DNA of 55,826 bases from Acidobacteriota bacterium (GCA_038040445.1 JBBPIG010000014.1:1-55826), one strand, 5' to 3'. Counted from the stretch's first letter, positions 8,655 through 17,337 are shown. Translations and numbers: made by a program. The notes: generated from the letters alone by a model not told the origin.

Positions 8655-10034
8655 TCAAACCTTTGGGAGCGCAGTCATCCCTGCCTGCCTGGCCTTTGCG
8701 CCGGAAGAAGCAGCGCGGGAAGAAGCAGGCAGGGATGCCTGCGCTCCCAGGCTTACTCGCGCCAAAACCTCTTCAAAGCGTTCCGTGATCACCTTCCAAT
8801 CATAGCGCGCCGCCTGCTCGGCTGCAGCGTTCTCGATGCTACCGCGCAACTGTTCGTTCTTCAACAGAGCGATCATCGAGTCGGCAAACTTCTCCGAGGA
8901 ATCGGCAATCAAGATGTCGCTGCCGTCATTCACGTCCAGCCCCTCGGCTCCAATCGACGTCGATACCGTAGCTTTGCCCATCGCCATCGCTTCGTAGATT
9001 TTCAAACGCGTTCCGCCGCCGACACGCAACGGGACGATATTAACCGTTGCTTCTCGATAGTGTTCGATCACCGACGCGACTGTGCCGGTCACTTCAATCG
9101 AGTCGCTCGCGAGCTTAAGGACTCGCGGAGGAGGATTTCGCCCGACGATTCTGAATCGCGCGCCGGGCACTGCCCGTTTCACCGCAGGCCAGATCTCGCG
9201 GCAGAAATAATCCACGGCATCGATGTTTGCTTCCCAGTCCATCGACCCAGCAAAGACCACAAGCGATCTGGGAGCGCAGGCATCCCTGCCTGCTTCTTCC
9301 CGCGCAGACGCCAAGCAGGCAGGGATGCCTGCGCTCCCAGGCGCTGGCTCGTTTGGCTTCGCCTGTTCCGTGACCTCTCGCCCGGCCCGATACTGCTGCA
9401 AGTCTACTCCTGTGGGAACCACGCTTATCCGGGAGACGCCGGTCATCGTGCTCATAAGCTCGCGGTCGTTGTCCGACACGGCGATCACGTGATGAAACCT
9501 GCCAACTGCCGCGCGTTCGTAACGAAGCATCTTAGCCGCCTCCAGCTTAAAGATCATTCGCTTGAAAAAATCAGGTTCGTAACGAGCCTGCCGCTGCCAG
9601 AGCGACGACTCGACGTTATGCTGAAACAGAACGGTCGGTGTTTCAAGCGCGCTTGGAAAGTTGAGCGAGGCCGCCAGAAAATCACACACCGCCACGTCAA
9701 AGCGGTTTGCTGCCAGCAACGCCGCGATCTTGCTTTGCACCTTACGCGAGGTGAATTTAGTGACCGCGTAGGGTGCCTTTGAACGAAGCCGGCGTAGATA
9801 GTCGAAGCCGCTCGCGAGCATGTTCGAGTCCGATCCTCCGGTGTGAACAGCCATTGCGCCCGGCAAGTGCTCTTCGATCTCTTTCTCGTAAGCCTCGTCG
9901 CGCGGCCCGCCATAGTAAGACAGCAACGTGACATCATTTCTCGCCTGGAGCCGGCGAAGAATGTTGTACGACCGGATCTTCCCGCCGGTGTCTACCGGGA
10001 GCAGCTTGCCCGCTTTGACCCAAAGAATTCTCAT
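8655..10034 (-). CDS. Family-4-type glycosyltransferase interrupted in frame by repeat element A
   Basis: A 459-residue GT-B glycosyltransferase. It opens MRILWVKAGKLLPVDTGGKI, with the donor-side region FAGSMDWEANIDAV and GGTRLKIYEAMAMGKATVST near the C-terminal part, as in sugar transferases of exopolysaccharide loci. Two features are odd. Residues about 232-256 (GSAGIPACLASAREEAGRDA, then CAPR) are encoded by the palindromic repeat at 9268-9341, sitting between the N- and C-terminal lobes. The last about 31 residues, from LGAQASLPASSRA onward, are encoded by a second copy at 8665-8751, read in another frame. The rest of the protein looks intact, so the enzyme may still be active with extra linker residues. 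It lies between an asparagine-synthase-like gene (six-base gap) and algD (one-base gap). Confidence 0.85.
   Translation of the reverse strand: MRILWVKAGKLLPVDTGGKIRSYNILRRLQARNDVTLLSYYGGPRDEAYEKEIEEHLPGAMAVHTGGSDSNMLASGFDYLRRLRSKAPYAVTKFTSRKVQSKIAALLAANRFDVAVCDFLAASLNFPSALETPTVLFQHNVESSLWQRQARYEPDFFKRMIFKLEAAKMLRYERAAVGRFHHVIAVSDNDRELMSTMTGVSRISVVPTGVDLQQYRAGREVTEQAKPNEPAPGSAGIPACLASAREEAGRDACAPRSLVVFAGSMDWEANIDAVDYFCREIWPAVKRAVPGARFRIVGRNPPPRVLKLASDSIEVTGTVASVIEHYREATVNIVPLRVGGGTRLKIYEAMAMGKATVSTSIGAEGLDVNDGSDILIADSSEKFADSMIALLKNEQLRGSIENAAAEQAARYDWKVITERFEEVLARVSLGAQASLPASSRAASSGAKARQAGMTALPKV
8665..8751. repeat. Palindromic element A, copy 2, encodes the C-terminus of a glycosyltransferase
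   Basis: Arms GGGAGCGCAGTCATCCCTGC (8665-8684) and GCAGGCAGGGATGCCTGCGC (8725-8744, then TCCCAGG) flank a centre of about 40 bases rich in GAAGAAGCAG. The copy carries a duplicated centre segment compared with copy 3. It is read through as protein on the minus strand and supplies the stop-proximal residues of the gene ending at 8655. Confidence 0.85.
9268..9341. repeat. Palindromic element A, copy 3, inserted in frame inside a glycosyltransferase gene
   Basis: A 74-base near-perfect palindrome, arms CTGGGAGCGCAGGCATCCCT (9268-9287) and AGGGATGCCTGCGCTCCCAG (9321-9340), centre about GCCTGCTTCTTCCCGCGCAG. Flanking coding sequence on both sides is normal glycosyltransferase. The reading frame continues without a stop. 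Confidence 0.9.
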
Positions 10035-10040
10035 ATCTGC

Positions 10041-11996
10041 CTAAACAATCGCGCTTGCGGTCGCCAACTGGCGCGCGACCCCAGTCTCGGAGCTGACCGG
10101 CTCGCCATCGAAGAAACGCCGTTGCCAGATTTCGAAGTTGATCAGCGCCCATAGCCTCTCGGTATGGTTTTCGCCCGCCCGGTGTTGCGCAACCAGCTCA
10201 CGAACGAAGTCGGCGTTGAATATCGCTCTTTCGAGCGACCGCGGATTCAGCAAGTACTCATCGACCACGTGGCTGAATGGGCCGCGAAGCCACTTGCCGA
10301 CGGGAACCGGAAAGCCCATCTTGCGGCGAGTCAAAATCTCCTTCGGCAACAGATCGCGCATCGCCTTCCGCAGAATATATTTCGGGGTCAAGCCTCGAAG
10401 CTTCATATTCACCGGCAACGCGGCGGCGAACTCGACCAGCTTGTGATCGAGAAAAGGCACGCGGCTTTCGATTGAAGCGGCCATGCTCATCTGGTCTTGC
10501 TTCATCAACAGCTCGTGCAAGTAAGTCTTGAGATCGGCGGCGAGCAACTGATCGAGCAACGAGTCTGAATCCGCGGTTCCAACCAGGTCCAGCGATGTAC
10601 GATACGGATCGCTTTGAGTCATCTGTTCGCGCGCTTCGCCGGTGAAAAGACGCCGCTGCATCGCTCGTGAAAAGACCGAGAAGTTGTCGAAGTAGATGTC
10701 TTCAATCTCGGGCTGAAGACAAAAGAAAGTGCGCGAGAGCTTTTGCCGAACGCGCGATGTGCCGTTCAGTTTCAGAATCGCTCGCTCGATCGCGCGCCGC
10801 ACTGAAGCAGGCATCGTGGTTTGATAAGCTCGGCCGAGCGCCAGGTTGAAAACAGTCTTGCGATACTTGTCGTATCCTGCCAGCAGCTCGTCGCTTCCCT
10901 CGCCGGTCAGCACTACCTTGACGTGGCGGCTCGCCAGCTTCGAGACGAAATAAAGCGGGACGCTCGAGGGATGGGCGATCGGCTCGTCTTCCTGATAGAC
11001 CAGCGCGGGCAGCGCGTCAAAGAATTGCTGCGGGCTGACGATGACTTCGTGATGATCGGCGCCGAACGCGCGCGCCACCGTCCGCGCGTATTCGAGCTCG
11101 TTGGCTTCGCGCTCGTCGAAGGCTACCGAGAAAGTCTTGATCGGTTCGGCGACCATCTCGCTCATCACGGCGACGATGGCGCTCGAATCGATCCCTCCCG
11201 AAAGGAACACGCCAAGCGGCACATCAGCCATTAATCGCAGCCGTACGGACTCGCGAAACAGATCTTCAAACTGGTCGATGTATTGGCCGTCGCTGAGGGG
11301 CTCATCGGGTTTTGCGAAGCTTACATCCCAGTAGCGCTCGATTCGAATTTGCCCGTCGCTCCATACCAGGATGTGTCCTGGAAGCAATCGCTTCACGCCG
11401 CGAAACAGAGTGTCTTCGCCGGAGGTGGAACGGTTGGCGGCGTAATCTGCCAACGCATCGTAGTTGAGTTCGGCTCTCACCGCGCGCGCCTCTATAAGAG
11501 CTTTGATCTCCGACGCGAAGCAGATTACGCCATCATCAGAAAGCGTGTAATACAGCGGCTTGATTCCAAGCCGGTCGCGCGCCAACACGAGCCGGCGCCG
11601 CGGCGCGTCCCATATCGCGAATGCGAACATCCCGCGAAGCTGCTCGACCGCGCGCGGGCCGCGTTCTTCGTATAAGTGAATTATCGTTTCGGTGTCGCTG
11701 GCGGTTTGGTAAACGTGCCCGCGTTCCTCGAGCGCCGGGCGCAGCTCGCGATGGTTGTACACCTCGCCGTTGTAAGTTATCCAGACCTTGCCGTCCTCGT
11801 TAGGCATCGGCTGGTGACCGCCGGCCAGATCGACGATGGAAAGCCGCCGATGTCCGAGCCCAACAGCTCCATCGACGAACACTCCGGCATCATCAGGTCC
11901 GCGATGCGTGAGGCTATCGCGCATGCGAACCAGCGCCGCCGCGTCAACCGAGCGGTTCAGCTTTTCCGGAATTGCGATGCCGCAGATGCCACACAT
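10041..11996 (-). CDS. asnB: Asparagine-synthase-type amidotransferase 1
   Basis: A 651-residue glutamine-dependent amidotransferase. MCGICGIAIP gives the N-terminal nucleophile Cys2 of a class II glutaminase; LTHRGPDDAG and ITYNGEVYNH are glutaminase motifs. The synthetase part carries the ATP-pyrophosphatase loop LSGGIDSSA (about residue 264-270). Length and motifs fit the amidotransferases found in exosortase-A-type exopolysaccharide loci (about 630 residues) as well as AsnB. In such loci the enzyme is thought to amidate a sugar uronate or another polymer group rather than aspartate; that is not proven. A second paralogue is at 20741-22714. It lies between the heparinase-like gene (six-base gap) and a glycosyltransferase (six-base gap), so co-transcription is very likely. 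Confidence 0.88.
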   Translation of the reverse strand: MCGICGIAIPEKLNRSVDAAALVRMRDSLTHRGPDDAGVFVDGAVGLGHRRLSIVDLAGGHQPMPNEDGKVWITYNGEVYNHRELRPALEERGHVYQTASDTETIIHLYEERGPRAVEQLRGMFAFAIWDAPRRRLVLARDRLGIKPLYYTLSDDGVICFASEIKALIEARAVRAELNYDALADYAANRSTSGEDTLFRGVKRLLPGHILVWSDGQIRIERYWDVSFAKPDEPLSDGQYIDQFEDLFRESVRLRLMADVPLGVFLSGGIDSSAIVAVMSEMVAEPIKTFSVAFDEREANELEYARTVARAFGADHHEVIVSPQQFFDALPALVYQEDEPIAHPSSVPLYFVSKLASRHVKVVLTGEGSDELLAGYDKYRKTVFNLALGRAYQTTMPASVRRAIERAILKLNGTSRVRQKLSRTFFCLQPEIEDIYFDNFSVFSRAMQRRLFTGEAREQMTQSDPYRTSLDLVGTADSDSLLDQLLAADLKTYLHELLMKQDQMSMAASIESRVPFLDHKLVEFAAALPVNMKLRGLTPKYILRKAMRDLLPKEILTRRKMGFPVPVGKWLRGPFSHVVDEYLLNPRSLERAIFNADFVRELVAQHRAGENHTERLWALINFEIWQRRFFDGEPVSSETGVARQLATASAIV

Positions 11997-12002
11997 CCAG
12001 AC

Positions 12003-14567
12003 TTATTCCTCTCCTAAAAGCTTCCAGACTGAGCCTTCGACGGCGAACCGGGCCGCCCGGGAGCCTGATGCTAAATCGAAGCTGAGATTGTTGACCACGA
12101 CTTTGGTCTGGGGGTTGTAGAAGGATAAGTCAAAACGGCTGGCGCCGTGAATAGTAATCTCAATCTGGCCTCGATTTATTTGAAGGGCGCACCATCTAAA
12201 GGTACTGGGCGAATCGAGGGCCAAGCACTCCAGTTCGAATCTGCTTCCGTTTATCAAGCAGCCGCGCGTGAAAGTTCCGGCGACGAATCGCGCCCACCCC
12301 ATCGAGCCGGACGTCGTTATCAAGCCGTGTCTGATCGGTGTCGCTTGCTCACCCATCAAAATGACATCGAGCAAGTCGCCGGCACGGATCGAATACACGC
12401 CGTAGGAACGGTCCTCCAGGGTGATCACGTCCTGCCGAGTGACACGCGTTTCTTCGATGACCGGCGGTGCTTGATGAGCGCCGGCGGAGGAAGCTATAAC
12501 GCTGACGAGCTCGTGAACCCTTTCGCCTTCAGATTCGAACAGCGCCACAGGCGCGGGTTCGCGTTGACCGTAGCCTCGTGACACCCATCCGTCTGCGATT
12601 TGTGTCTTCTGCTCGCTCTGACCAAACACGCTGATTGACAGCGCGTTCCCGGAAGCGTCCAAAGCCTTCACGTTGTTGTCGCCGGCAATAACAGAGCTAC
12701 CCGGCGCTATGTGATATCGCAAAGCGTAGCGATGGCGTTGGCGAGCGTCGAACTGATCGCGCACAAAAAGCAGCGGAGAATACTCGGAGCTCTGCTTCAA
12801 AAAGAAGAGCGACCTGGTATGTGTGACCGGGTCATCGAGCCGCTCATAGCCATCGTGGGAGCCCTCGAAATAATCAAACGCGCTGTCGGAGATGAACTCA
12901 TTCGCGTTAGATCGAGCGATGTGCTCCCATCCAAAAGGTCCGGCTGGAACCGACTGCGGCTGGTCGTCGACGGTCGCGGTATTGTGTGCTTCGCTTGAGC
13001 GGAACTGATCGCGCAGGCTCGCATCACCCGTGTAGGTGAAGGTCCCCGGGTCCACCAGCCAGGTTTTTCCGTCTAAGGCGTACTCGAATGCGAGCGCATC
13101 CGCATGCCCGTGAGCGCCGGTAGATGAACCGTGAGGTCCACAATCCGCGAGCACGTAGCTGGACTGCTTGGACCACCCGTCTCGCATAACGTAACAGCCG
13201 CCATCGTCAAACGCGCGACTGTTATCGAGTGGGGCGCTCGCTTCGATCTGATCGTAGCAAGAGAGTGCGTCCGGGCCGCCGAGCCATAGCGTCTCGATCG
13301 CCGCATCGCCGGCGACGAACTTCCAGTCGCCCCTACCCAGCAACGCCGCGCCCGTCGCAAGCGTGTCGCGAAAATCATCGGCCGGGCGGGCGTTCAGCGA
13401 GAGCAGCCGCCCTCCATCGTCATCGCCATAGCGCGTCGATGTGCCGTCGGGTCTGCCGATCCACATCAGGTGATCAAGAGCCAGCGCGAGCCGGTCTTCC
13501 ACTTCGCGCGGCAGCTTCACGTTGGCCGCGCGAGCAAGCAAGAGAAGATGCGTGTAGAAGTCCACGGTGTAGCGGTGATAGTAAGATGACTGCTCGAAGT
13601 AGACTCCGTCGGGACGGATGTGCTCTGGTAGTTGATTCAACAATACGCCGAGGCCGGTAACAGACCAGCGCTTCGCGCGCGCCAGTTCAGGCAGCGCCGC
13701 CCCCAGATAGAACAACCCGAGCGCCTCGCCGGTCAGGTGCGTGTTGGGGCTGAAGTAGTGTGAGAGATACGACTCGATGTGACGGCCCTGGGCGATCAGA
13801 TATTTGAAGAAGCGCGAAACGAACTTTGAAACCAGGCGATCCGAATCGGCGCATAAATGCAGCGCCCAAAGCCAGGCGATCACTCGAAACGAAAGCTCGA
13901 GACTGCTCGCCCAATTGATGCCGATCTTCGGCGGGTTGGCGTCCATCCACGACGACGCCTGCGAAACGAATGCTTCAACGAAACGCTCATCGCCGGTCAG
14001 CCAGTATGCCTGCCCGAGCGTGACAAAGTGCGCGTGCCGGTTTAGTTCCCAGGTAACCTTCTTATCGCCTGCGATATTTGGGTCCAGATAGTCGATCTTG
14101 CTCCAATGAGTGAGTGGCGTTCGCTTGCCGGTCGTTGGATCGAGATGCCAATCGATCGGATCGCCAAAGCTCAGATCAGTGAAGCCGAGCAGATCGAAGC
14201 GGCCGCGAATTGCCCGCTCCGCGCGTTCGAGGATCGCTTGCCGTTCATTTGGGAAGCGCTGCTTAATTATTGCGGAAGTCTCGTCGCGGCGAGCAAGCGA
14301 AGCGAAGAACGGAAGCGGGGTTGTCGAGTGAGAAGCCGATGTGGTCGAAGAACGGATGCGATCGAGAATGAGCATCGCCGAGCCTTCGCCGTTTCCGTTG
14401 CGCGACGCGGGATCGATCTCGCGAAGCAGCGCTTCGTCGGCCATCTCCACGGTGCCCGCGCGAAGGAGGCGCTCGTTCAGTTTGGCGAGTTCCTGCCGGC
14501 TGCGAACACCTATCTCGTGAAGGCTCTTTCCGCGGAGCTTCTTCAATTGTGCGATAGTAGAGGCCAT
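12003..14567 (-). CDS. Heparinase II/III family protein (polyuronide lyase type)
   Basis: An 854-residue enzyme. The N-terminal half is the helical toroid domain of heparinase II/III-like proteins (GDPIDWHLDPTTGKRTPLTH, WELNRHAHFVTLGQAYWLTG). The C-terminal half is the beta-sandwich part with STGAHGHADALAFEYALDGK (near residue 490), which includes the conserved His of the family. Family members cleave uronic-acid polysaccharides by beta-elimination. No signal peptide is apparent, which is unusual for a lyase acting on exported polymer. I place the start at the ATG at 14567, with AGAAGGA 11-17 bases upstream; the longer frame to 14597 has no ribosome binding site. Its place in a synthesis locus suggests polymer trimming or turnover. 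It is the first gene after a 507-base repeat-filled gap. Confidence 0.85.
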   Translation of the reverse strand: MASTIAQLKKLRGKSLHEIGVRSRQELAKLNERLLRAGTVEMADEALLREIDPASRNGNGEGSAMLILDRIRSSTTSASHSTTPLPFFASLARRDETSAIIKQRFPNERQAILERAERAIRGRFDLLGFTDLSFGDPIDWHLDPTTGKRTPLTHWSKIDYLDPNIAGDKKVTWELNRHAHFVTLGQAYWLTGDERFVEAFVSQASSWMDANPPKIGINWASSLELSFRVIAWLWALHLCADSDRLVSKFVSRFFKYLIAQGRHIESYLSHYFSPNTHLTGEALGLFYLGAALPELARAKRWSVTGLGVLLNQLPEHIRPDGVYFEQSSYYHRYTVDFYTHLLLLARAANVKLPREVEDRLALALDHLMWIGRPDGTSTRYGDDDGGRLLSLNARPADDFRDTLATGAALLGRGDWKFVAGDAAIETLWLGGPDALSCYDQIEASAPLDNSRAFDDGGCYVMRDGWSKQSSYVLADCGPHGSSTGAHGHADALAFEYALDGKTWLVDPGTFTYTGDASLRDQFRSSEAHNTATVDDQPQSVPAGPFGWEHIARSNANEFISDSAFDYFEGSHDGYERLDDPVTHTRSLFFLKQSSEYSPLLFVRDQFDARQRHRYALRYHIAPGSSVIAGDNNVKALDASGNALSISVFGQSEQKTQIADGWVSRGYGQREPAPVALFESEGERVHELVSVIASSAGAHQAPPVIEETRVTRQDVITLEDRSYGVYSIRAGDLLDVILMGEQATPIRHGLITTSGSMGWARFVAGTFTRGCLINGSRFELECLALDSPSTFRWCALQINRGQIEITIHGASRFDLSFYNPQTKVVVNNLSFDLASGSRAARFAVEGSVWKLLGEE

Positions 14568-15074
14568 TGGGGAATTGGTCCTTCTCGCGGCGCCCATCGA
14601 CAGACTCGGCGTTCATGTATCTAAAATGTCTATTTGAGGGATTTCCCCAGAAGCGAGGCCGGCGGATATGACCCTTTTGGGTATTGCGCCAACGTTGGTG
14701 GTCGGAGGGGACCATTAAGGCCAATCCCAACGGGATTGCATCTCATAGCCCAAGGTTGTCGTACTCGGCTACCTTGGGACGCCGGATCGCGACGGGTCCC
14801 AACCCCAAAGGGGTTGCGCCTCTCGCGCCAAGGAAGATGAACAACGAAACGTGCCGGTGCTGTGTAAACTGCTACCTAGGCCGCAACCCCTTCGAGGTTG
14901 CCACCAACAACCGACTCGGCGCGGCACCGTCACCCAGGGTAGCCGAGTACAGCAACCCTGGGCTGAGAGATGCAACCCCGTCGGGGTTGCTCCACCAACT
15001 GCTTAGCTGGGGTTCTTACTGCAACCTCCCACGAGGGCGATGATCTTCAGTCTGTGAGGTGTCAAACTCGGGAC
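14568..15074. other. Intergenic gap filled with inverted repeats
   Basis: 507 bases without a gene. The main element is the long inverted repeat 14719-14994; short hairpins of the type CAACCCCxxxGGGGTTG lie at about 14721-14739, 14800-14817, 14884-14900 and 14972-14990. No promoter was identified. An operon break between methyltransferase and heparinase-like genes is possible here. Confidence 0.7.
14719..14994. repeat. Long inverted repeat D (arms about 62 bases)
   Basis: Left arm 14719-14780 and right arm 14931-14994 align as reverse complements with few mismatches; shared core GTACTCGGCTACC. Each arm contains its own GGGATT/GGGGTTG hairpin. The 150-base centre holds further short palindromes. 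The layout suggests a non-coding mobile element or two copies of one small repeat in opposite orientation. Confidence 0.8.
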
Positions 15075-15935
15075 TTACTTCTTAAACACGAATTGGCTAC
15101 AACCGAGCCCCACGCCTCCGCATTGCATGCGAGCCAGCGCAAAGCCGCGCGCTCGGTAAAAGTCGAAGAGCTCTTCGGGCTTGGCGACTTCATACGGATA
15201 GCCGCCTACCCAGTCGACGATGTCCCGCCAGCGGCTCATACCTCGCTCCGGGCGCGGCTCGGTCCACGAGCGAACGTACTCTCGGATCTTAAAACTCACG
15301 AGTGCGCGAAGCGCTGATTTCGTCTCACTCGGCGCCGAGACCACAAGAATGAACGGGAGCCTCAAAATCCTGGGCAGATTGTTATAGGTTCGTTTTATCC
15401 ATTTCCAGCGCGCGCTCTGGCTGCCTGTATCGTTGTAGATCGCGATGAACAGCTTGCCGCCTTCCGCGACCGGCAATCGAGCGTTATCAAGCGCCCGCCA
15501 CATCTGGCCGGTGTGGTGCAGCACCCCCCAGGAGTAAACGACGTCGAACGTTCCGAGCGACTTCAGATAATCCACATCCAGCGCGGAACCCTCCTCAACC
15601 TTCCAGCTCAGGTCGCCGGCGAAATAGCGCCGCCTCAGCTCAGCCGTGCAAGCTACAGAGTACGGATCATAGTCGAAGGAATGCACTCGCGCTCCCAGGC
15701 GTCGCGCGGCGAGGCTGTACAGACCGCTGCCCGAGCCGATATCCAGGAAGCTCTTGCCGTTCAGGTCTTCGACTTCGAGCCAATTCTTGAGCGAGCTCGC
15801 GGCCCTAGCGATTCTGTCTTCGTCGACGAGCGTCAGAAATCGAGCCCAGTTTTTTCCGAACTCGAACCTCTCGCCTGAAGCGACTTCACGTTCGTGCAAT
15901 CTCATCCCCGATTCGATTTGTGCTTCAACCATCAT
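15075..15935 (-). CDS. Class I SAM-dependent methyltransferase
   Basis: A 286-residue methyltransferase. Motif I is FLDIGSGSGLYSLAA (63-77), followed by the acidic strand end HSFDYDPYS and the motif IV region VVYSWGVLHHTG (about 131-142). There is no membrane segment. The acceptor is unknown; in a polysaccharide locus a sugar hydroxyl or lipid-linked intermediate is likely. The C-terminal half (after about 180) is unusually long and basic, with TYNNLPRILRLPFILVV. Two ATGs are adjacent; the first has AGGAACAGCGAGGAT upstream. It is isolated from both neighbours by gaps of more than 300 bases that hold repeats, so it may be transcribed separately. Confidence 0.85.
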   Translation of the reverse strand: MMVEAQIESGMRLHEREVASGERFEFGKNWARFLTLVDEDRIARAASSLKNWLEVEDLNGKSFLDIGSGSGLYSLAARRLGARVHSFDYDPYSVACTAELRRRYFAGDLSWKVEEGSALDVDYLKSLGTFDVVYSWGVLHHTGQMWRALDNARLPVAEGGKLFIAIYNDTGSQSARWKWIKRTYNNLPRILRLPFILVVSAPSETKSALRALVSFKIREYVRSWTEPRPERGMSRWRDIVDWVGGYPYEVAKPEELFDFYRARGFALARMQCGGVGLGCSQFVFKK

Positions 15936-16280
15936 ATCCTCGCTGTTCCTCCCTCTCTTCCGCCTCGCTGGACTTTAGTCCAATTCTGCACGCCGGCTTA
16001 ACCGCGGGCCGAACGCGCCCAACCAATCCCATCATTAATGAGAATAGAAAGTCCGAATCGGCCACGTTTTACAATTGGCGAATCCCACCCATGGCAGCGA
16101 CTGTGTAAAAACCCCCAACTTGAAGTTGGGGGTTCGCCCTCCTAACGGAGTGCGGCCTGGCGCAGCCTCCCGTTCCATAAACATGGCCCTTCTACCGGAG
16201 GGCGATCCCCCAACTGAAGCTGGAGGTTTTGACACAGTCTTTGCCGTCGGTTGGATTAGCGAAGCCCATCTGTTCTAAAA
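15936..16280. other. Intergenic gap holding a MITE-like inverted repeat
   Basis: 345 bases without a gene. Its second half is occupied by inverted repeat C (16076-16262). The first half has no recognisable signal. Confidence 0.65.
16076..16262. mobile_element. MITE-like inverted repeat C
   Basis: Inverted ends GACTGTGTAAAAACCCCC (16099-16116) and, reverse-complemented, GACTGTGTCAAAACCTCC (16222-16239). The similarity continues outward on both sides to about 16076 and 16262 with mismatches. Inside, the hairpin CCCCCAACTTGAAGTTGGGG (from 16112) and a GCCCTCC/GGAGGGC pair are visible. There is no transposase gene. Ends with TGTGTAAAA recall those of some IS256-group elements, but this was not checked. 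Confidence 0.55.
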
Positions 16281-17327
16281 TCACGATCTCGTCTCTTTCA
16301 CCAATTCCTGATAAAGCTCAAACACAGCTTCGAGGTTCTGCTCATCGGCAGGGCCACAACTTTGCCGCTCGCTGCTGTTTGTCAGTCGTCGTTCAATAGC
16401 TCCGCGAAGCGCGTTAATGCCCGACGCCGGAATCAAATCAACCCCGCTTGGGCGCATCTGGTTGTCGGTCGCAATCACCGGCACTCCGATGTGCAAGGCC
16501 TCGCGCACGGAGATCGAATCGCCATCGTAAAGCGTCGTGCGCAGGAATAGATCGCTTTCGGCAATCACCCGCAGCGTCTCTCGATGTGGAACGTCTCCGG
16601 GCAGCAATATGTGTTGAGCATATGGCTTGCCGCTGATTTGCGTTCGCAGATCAGCTTCGAGGCTGCCTGAGCCGATGATCACCAGACCGGCCTTTGGAAA
16701 TCGCTCGCGTACCGCGCCGAGAGCTTCGATTTGAAGCGAAAGATCATACTCAGGCTCCAGCAATCCAACAGTCGTGAGCAAGGGCGTGTGAGATTCGAAG
16801 AAGCGCTGCAACCGAGGCGAAAGCGACTCGGCCGGTTCGATGGATAGCGCGTGAGGTTGTATCAGGCGAATCCTATCGGGTCTCACGCCGAGCCTCTTGA
16901 ATAAGTCCACGAGCTGCTGATTGACTCCAATAACTCTATCGAACCGGCGGAATACGAAACCGCGCAGTGTGCGGCGATGAGCGCCGCGGCCTTCGCCGGA
17001 AACCGGATAGCCGCCGGAATGAAATGTCAGGACGACCTTGCGCCAAGGGATCAAGGTGCAGATAAATCCAAGCGCCAGCAATCGCGCAGTAAGCGTGCCG
17101 CCGAAGTGCAGGTGAACGACGTCATAGCGCAGCCGCAACAGAAGCTTCACGACCTCGAGCCCGCTCTTGGGGTAATAGACTTCATCGGCATCGGGCTGAC
17201 GATTGCGTGTCACGTTGATGACGGCGCAAGAAATCCCTCGCCGGCGAAGATACTCGCGAATCGCCACCAGGTGGGTTTGAACGCCGCCGTGAGGAGGCGG
17301 ATATGGTCCGATTTCAAGAATCCGCAT
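16281..17327 (-). CDS. Family-4-type glycosyltransferase
   Basis: A 348-residue GT-B glycosyltransferase. It starts MRILEIGPYPPPHGGVQTHL, the usual first strand and glycine-rich turn. The donor side shows a VGLLEPEYDLSLQIEALGAV-like segment and LYDGDSISVREALHIGVPVI, where the two Glu-type positions of the E-x7-E motif are partly changed (S and E). The longer frame to 17414 lacks a start signal and would overlap the upstream gene, so I use the ATG at 17327, 10 bases after the upstream stop. The acceptor and donor sugars cannot be told. It follows the two-domain oxidoreductase gene and is probably in the same operon. Confidence 0.85.
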   Translation of the reverse strand: MRILEIGPYPPPHGGVQTHLVAIREYLRRRGISCAVINVTRNRQPDADEVYYPKSGLEVVKLLLRLRYDVVHLHFGGTLTARLLALGFICTLIPWRKVVLTFHSGGYPVSGEGRGAHRRTLRGFVFRRFDRVIGVNQQLVDLFKRLGVRPDRIRLIQPHALSIEPAESLSPRLQRFFESHTPLLTTVGLLEPEYDLSLQIEALGAVRERFPKAGLVIIGSGSLEADLRTQISGKPYAQHILLPGDVPHRETLRVIAESDLFLRTTLYDGDSISVREALHIGVPVIATDNQMRPSGVDLIPASGINALRGAIERRLTNSSERQSCGPADEQNLEAVFELYQELVKETRS

Positions 17328-17337
17328 TGCAGTCAGT

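Noticed and set aside
8640-9782. 380-codon open frame on the plus strand
   Set aside because: It lies antisense to the glycosyltransferase, has no family motifs, and is kept open partly by the stop-free palindromic repeats.
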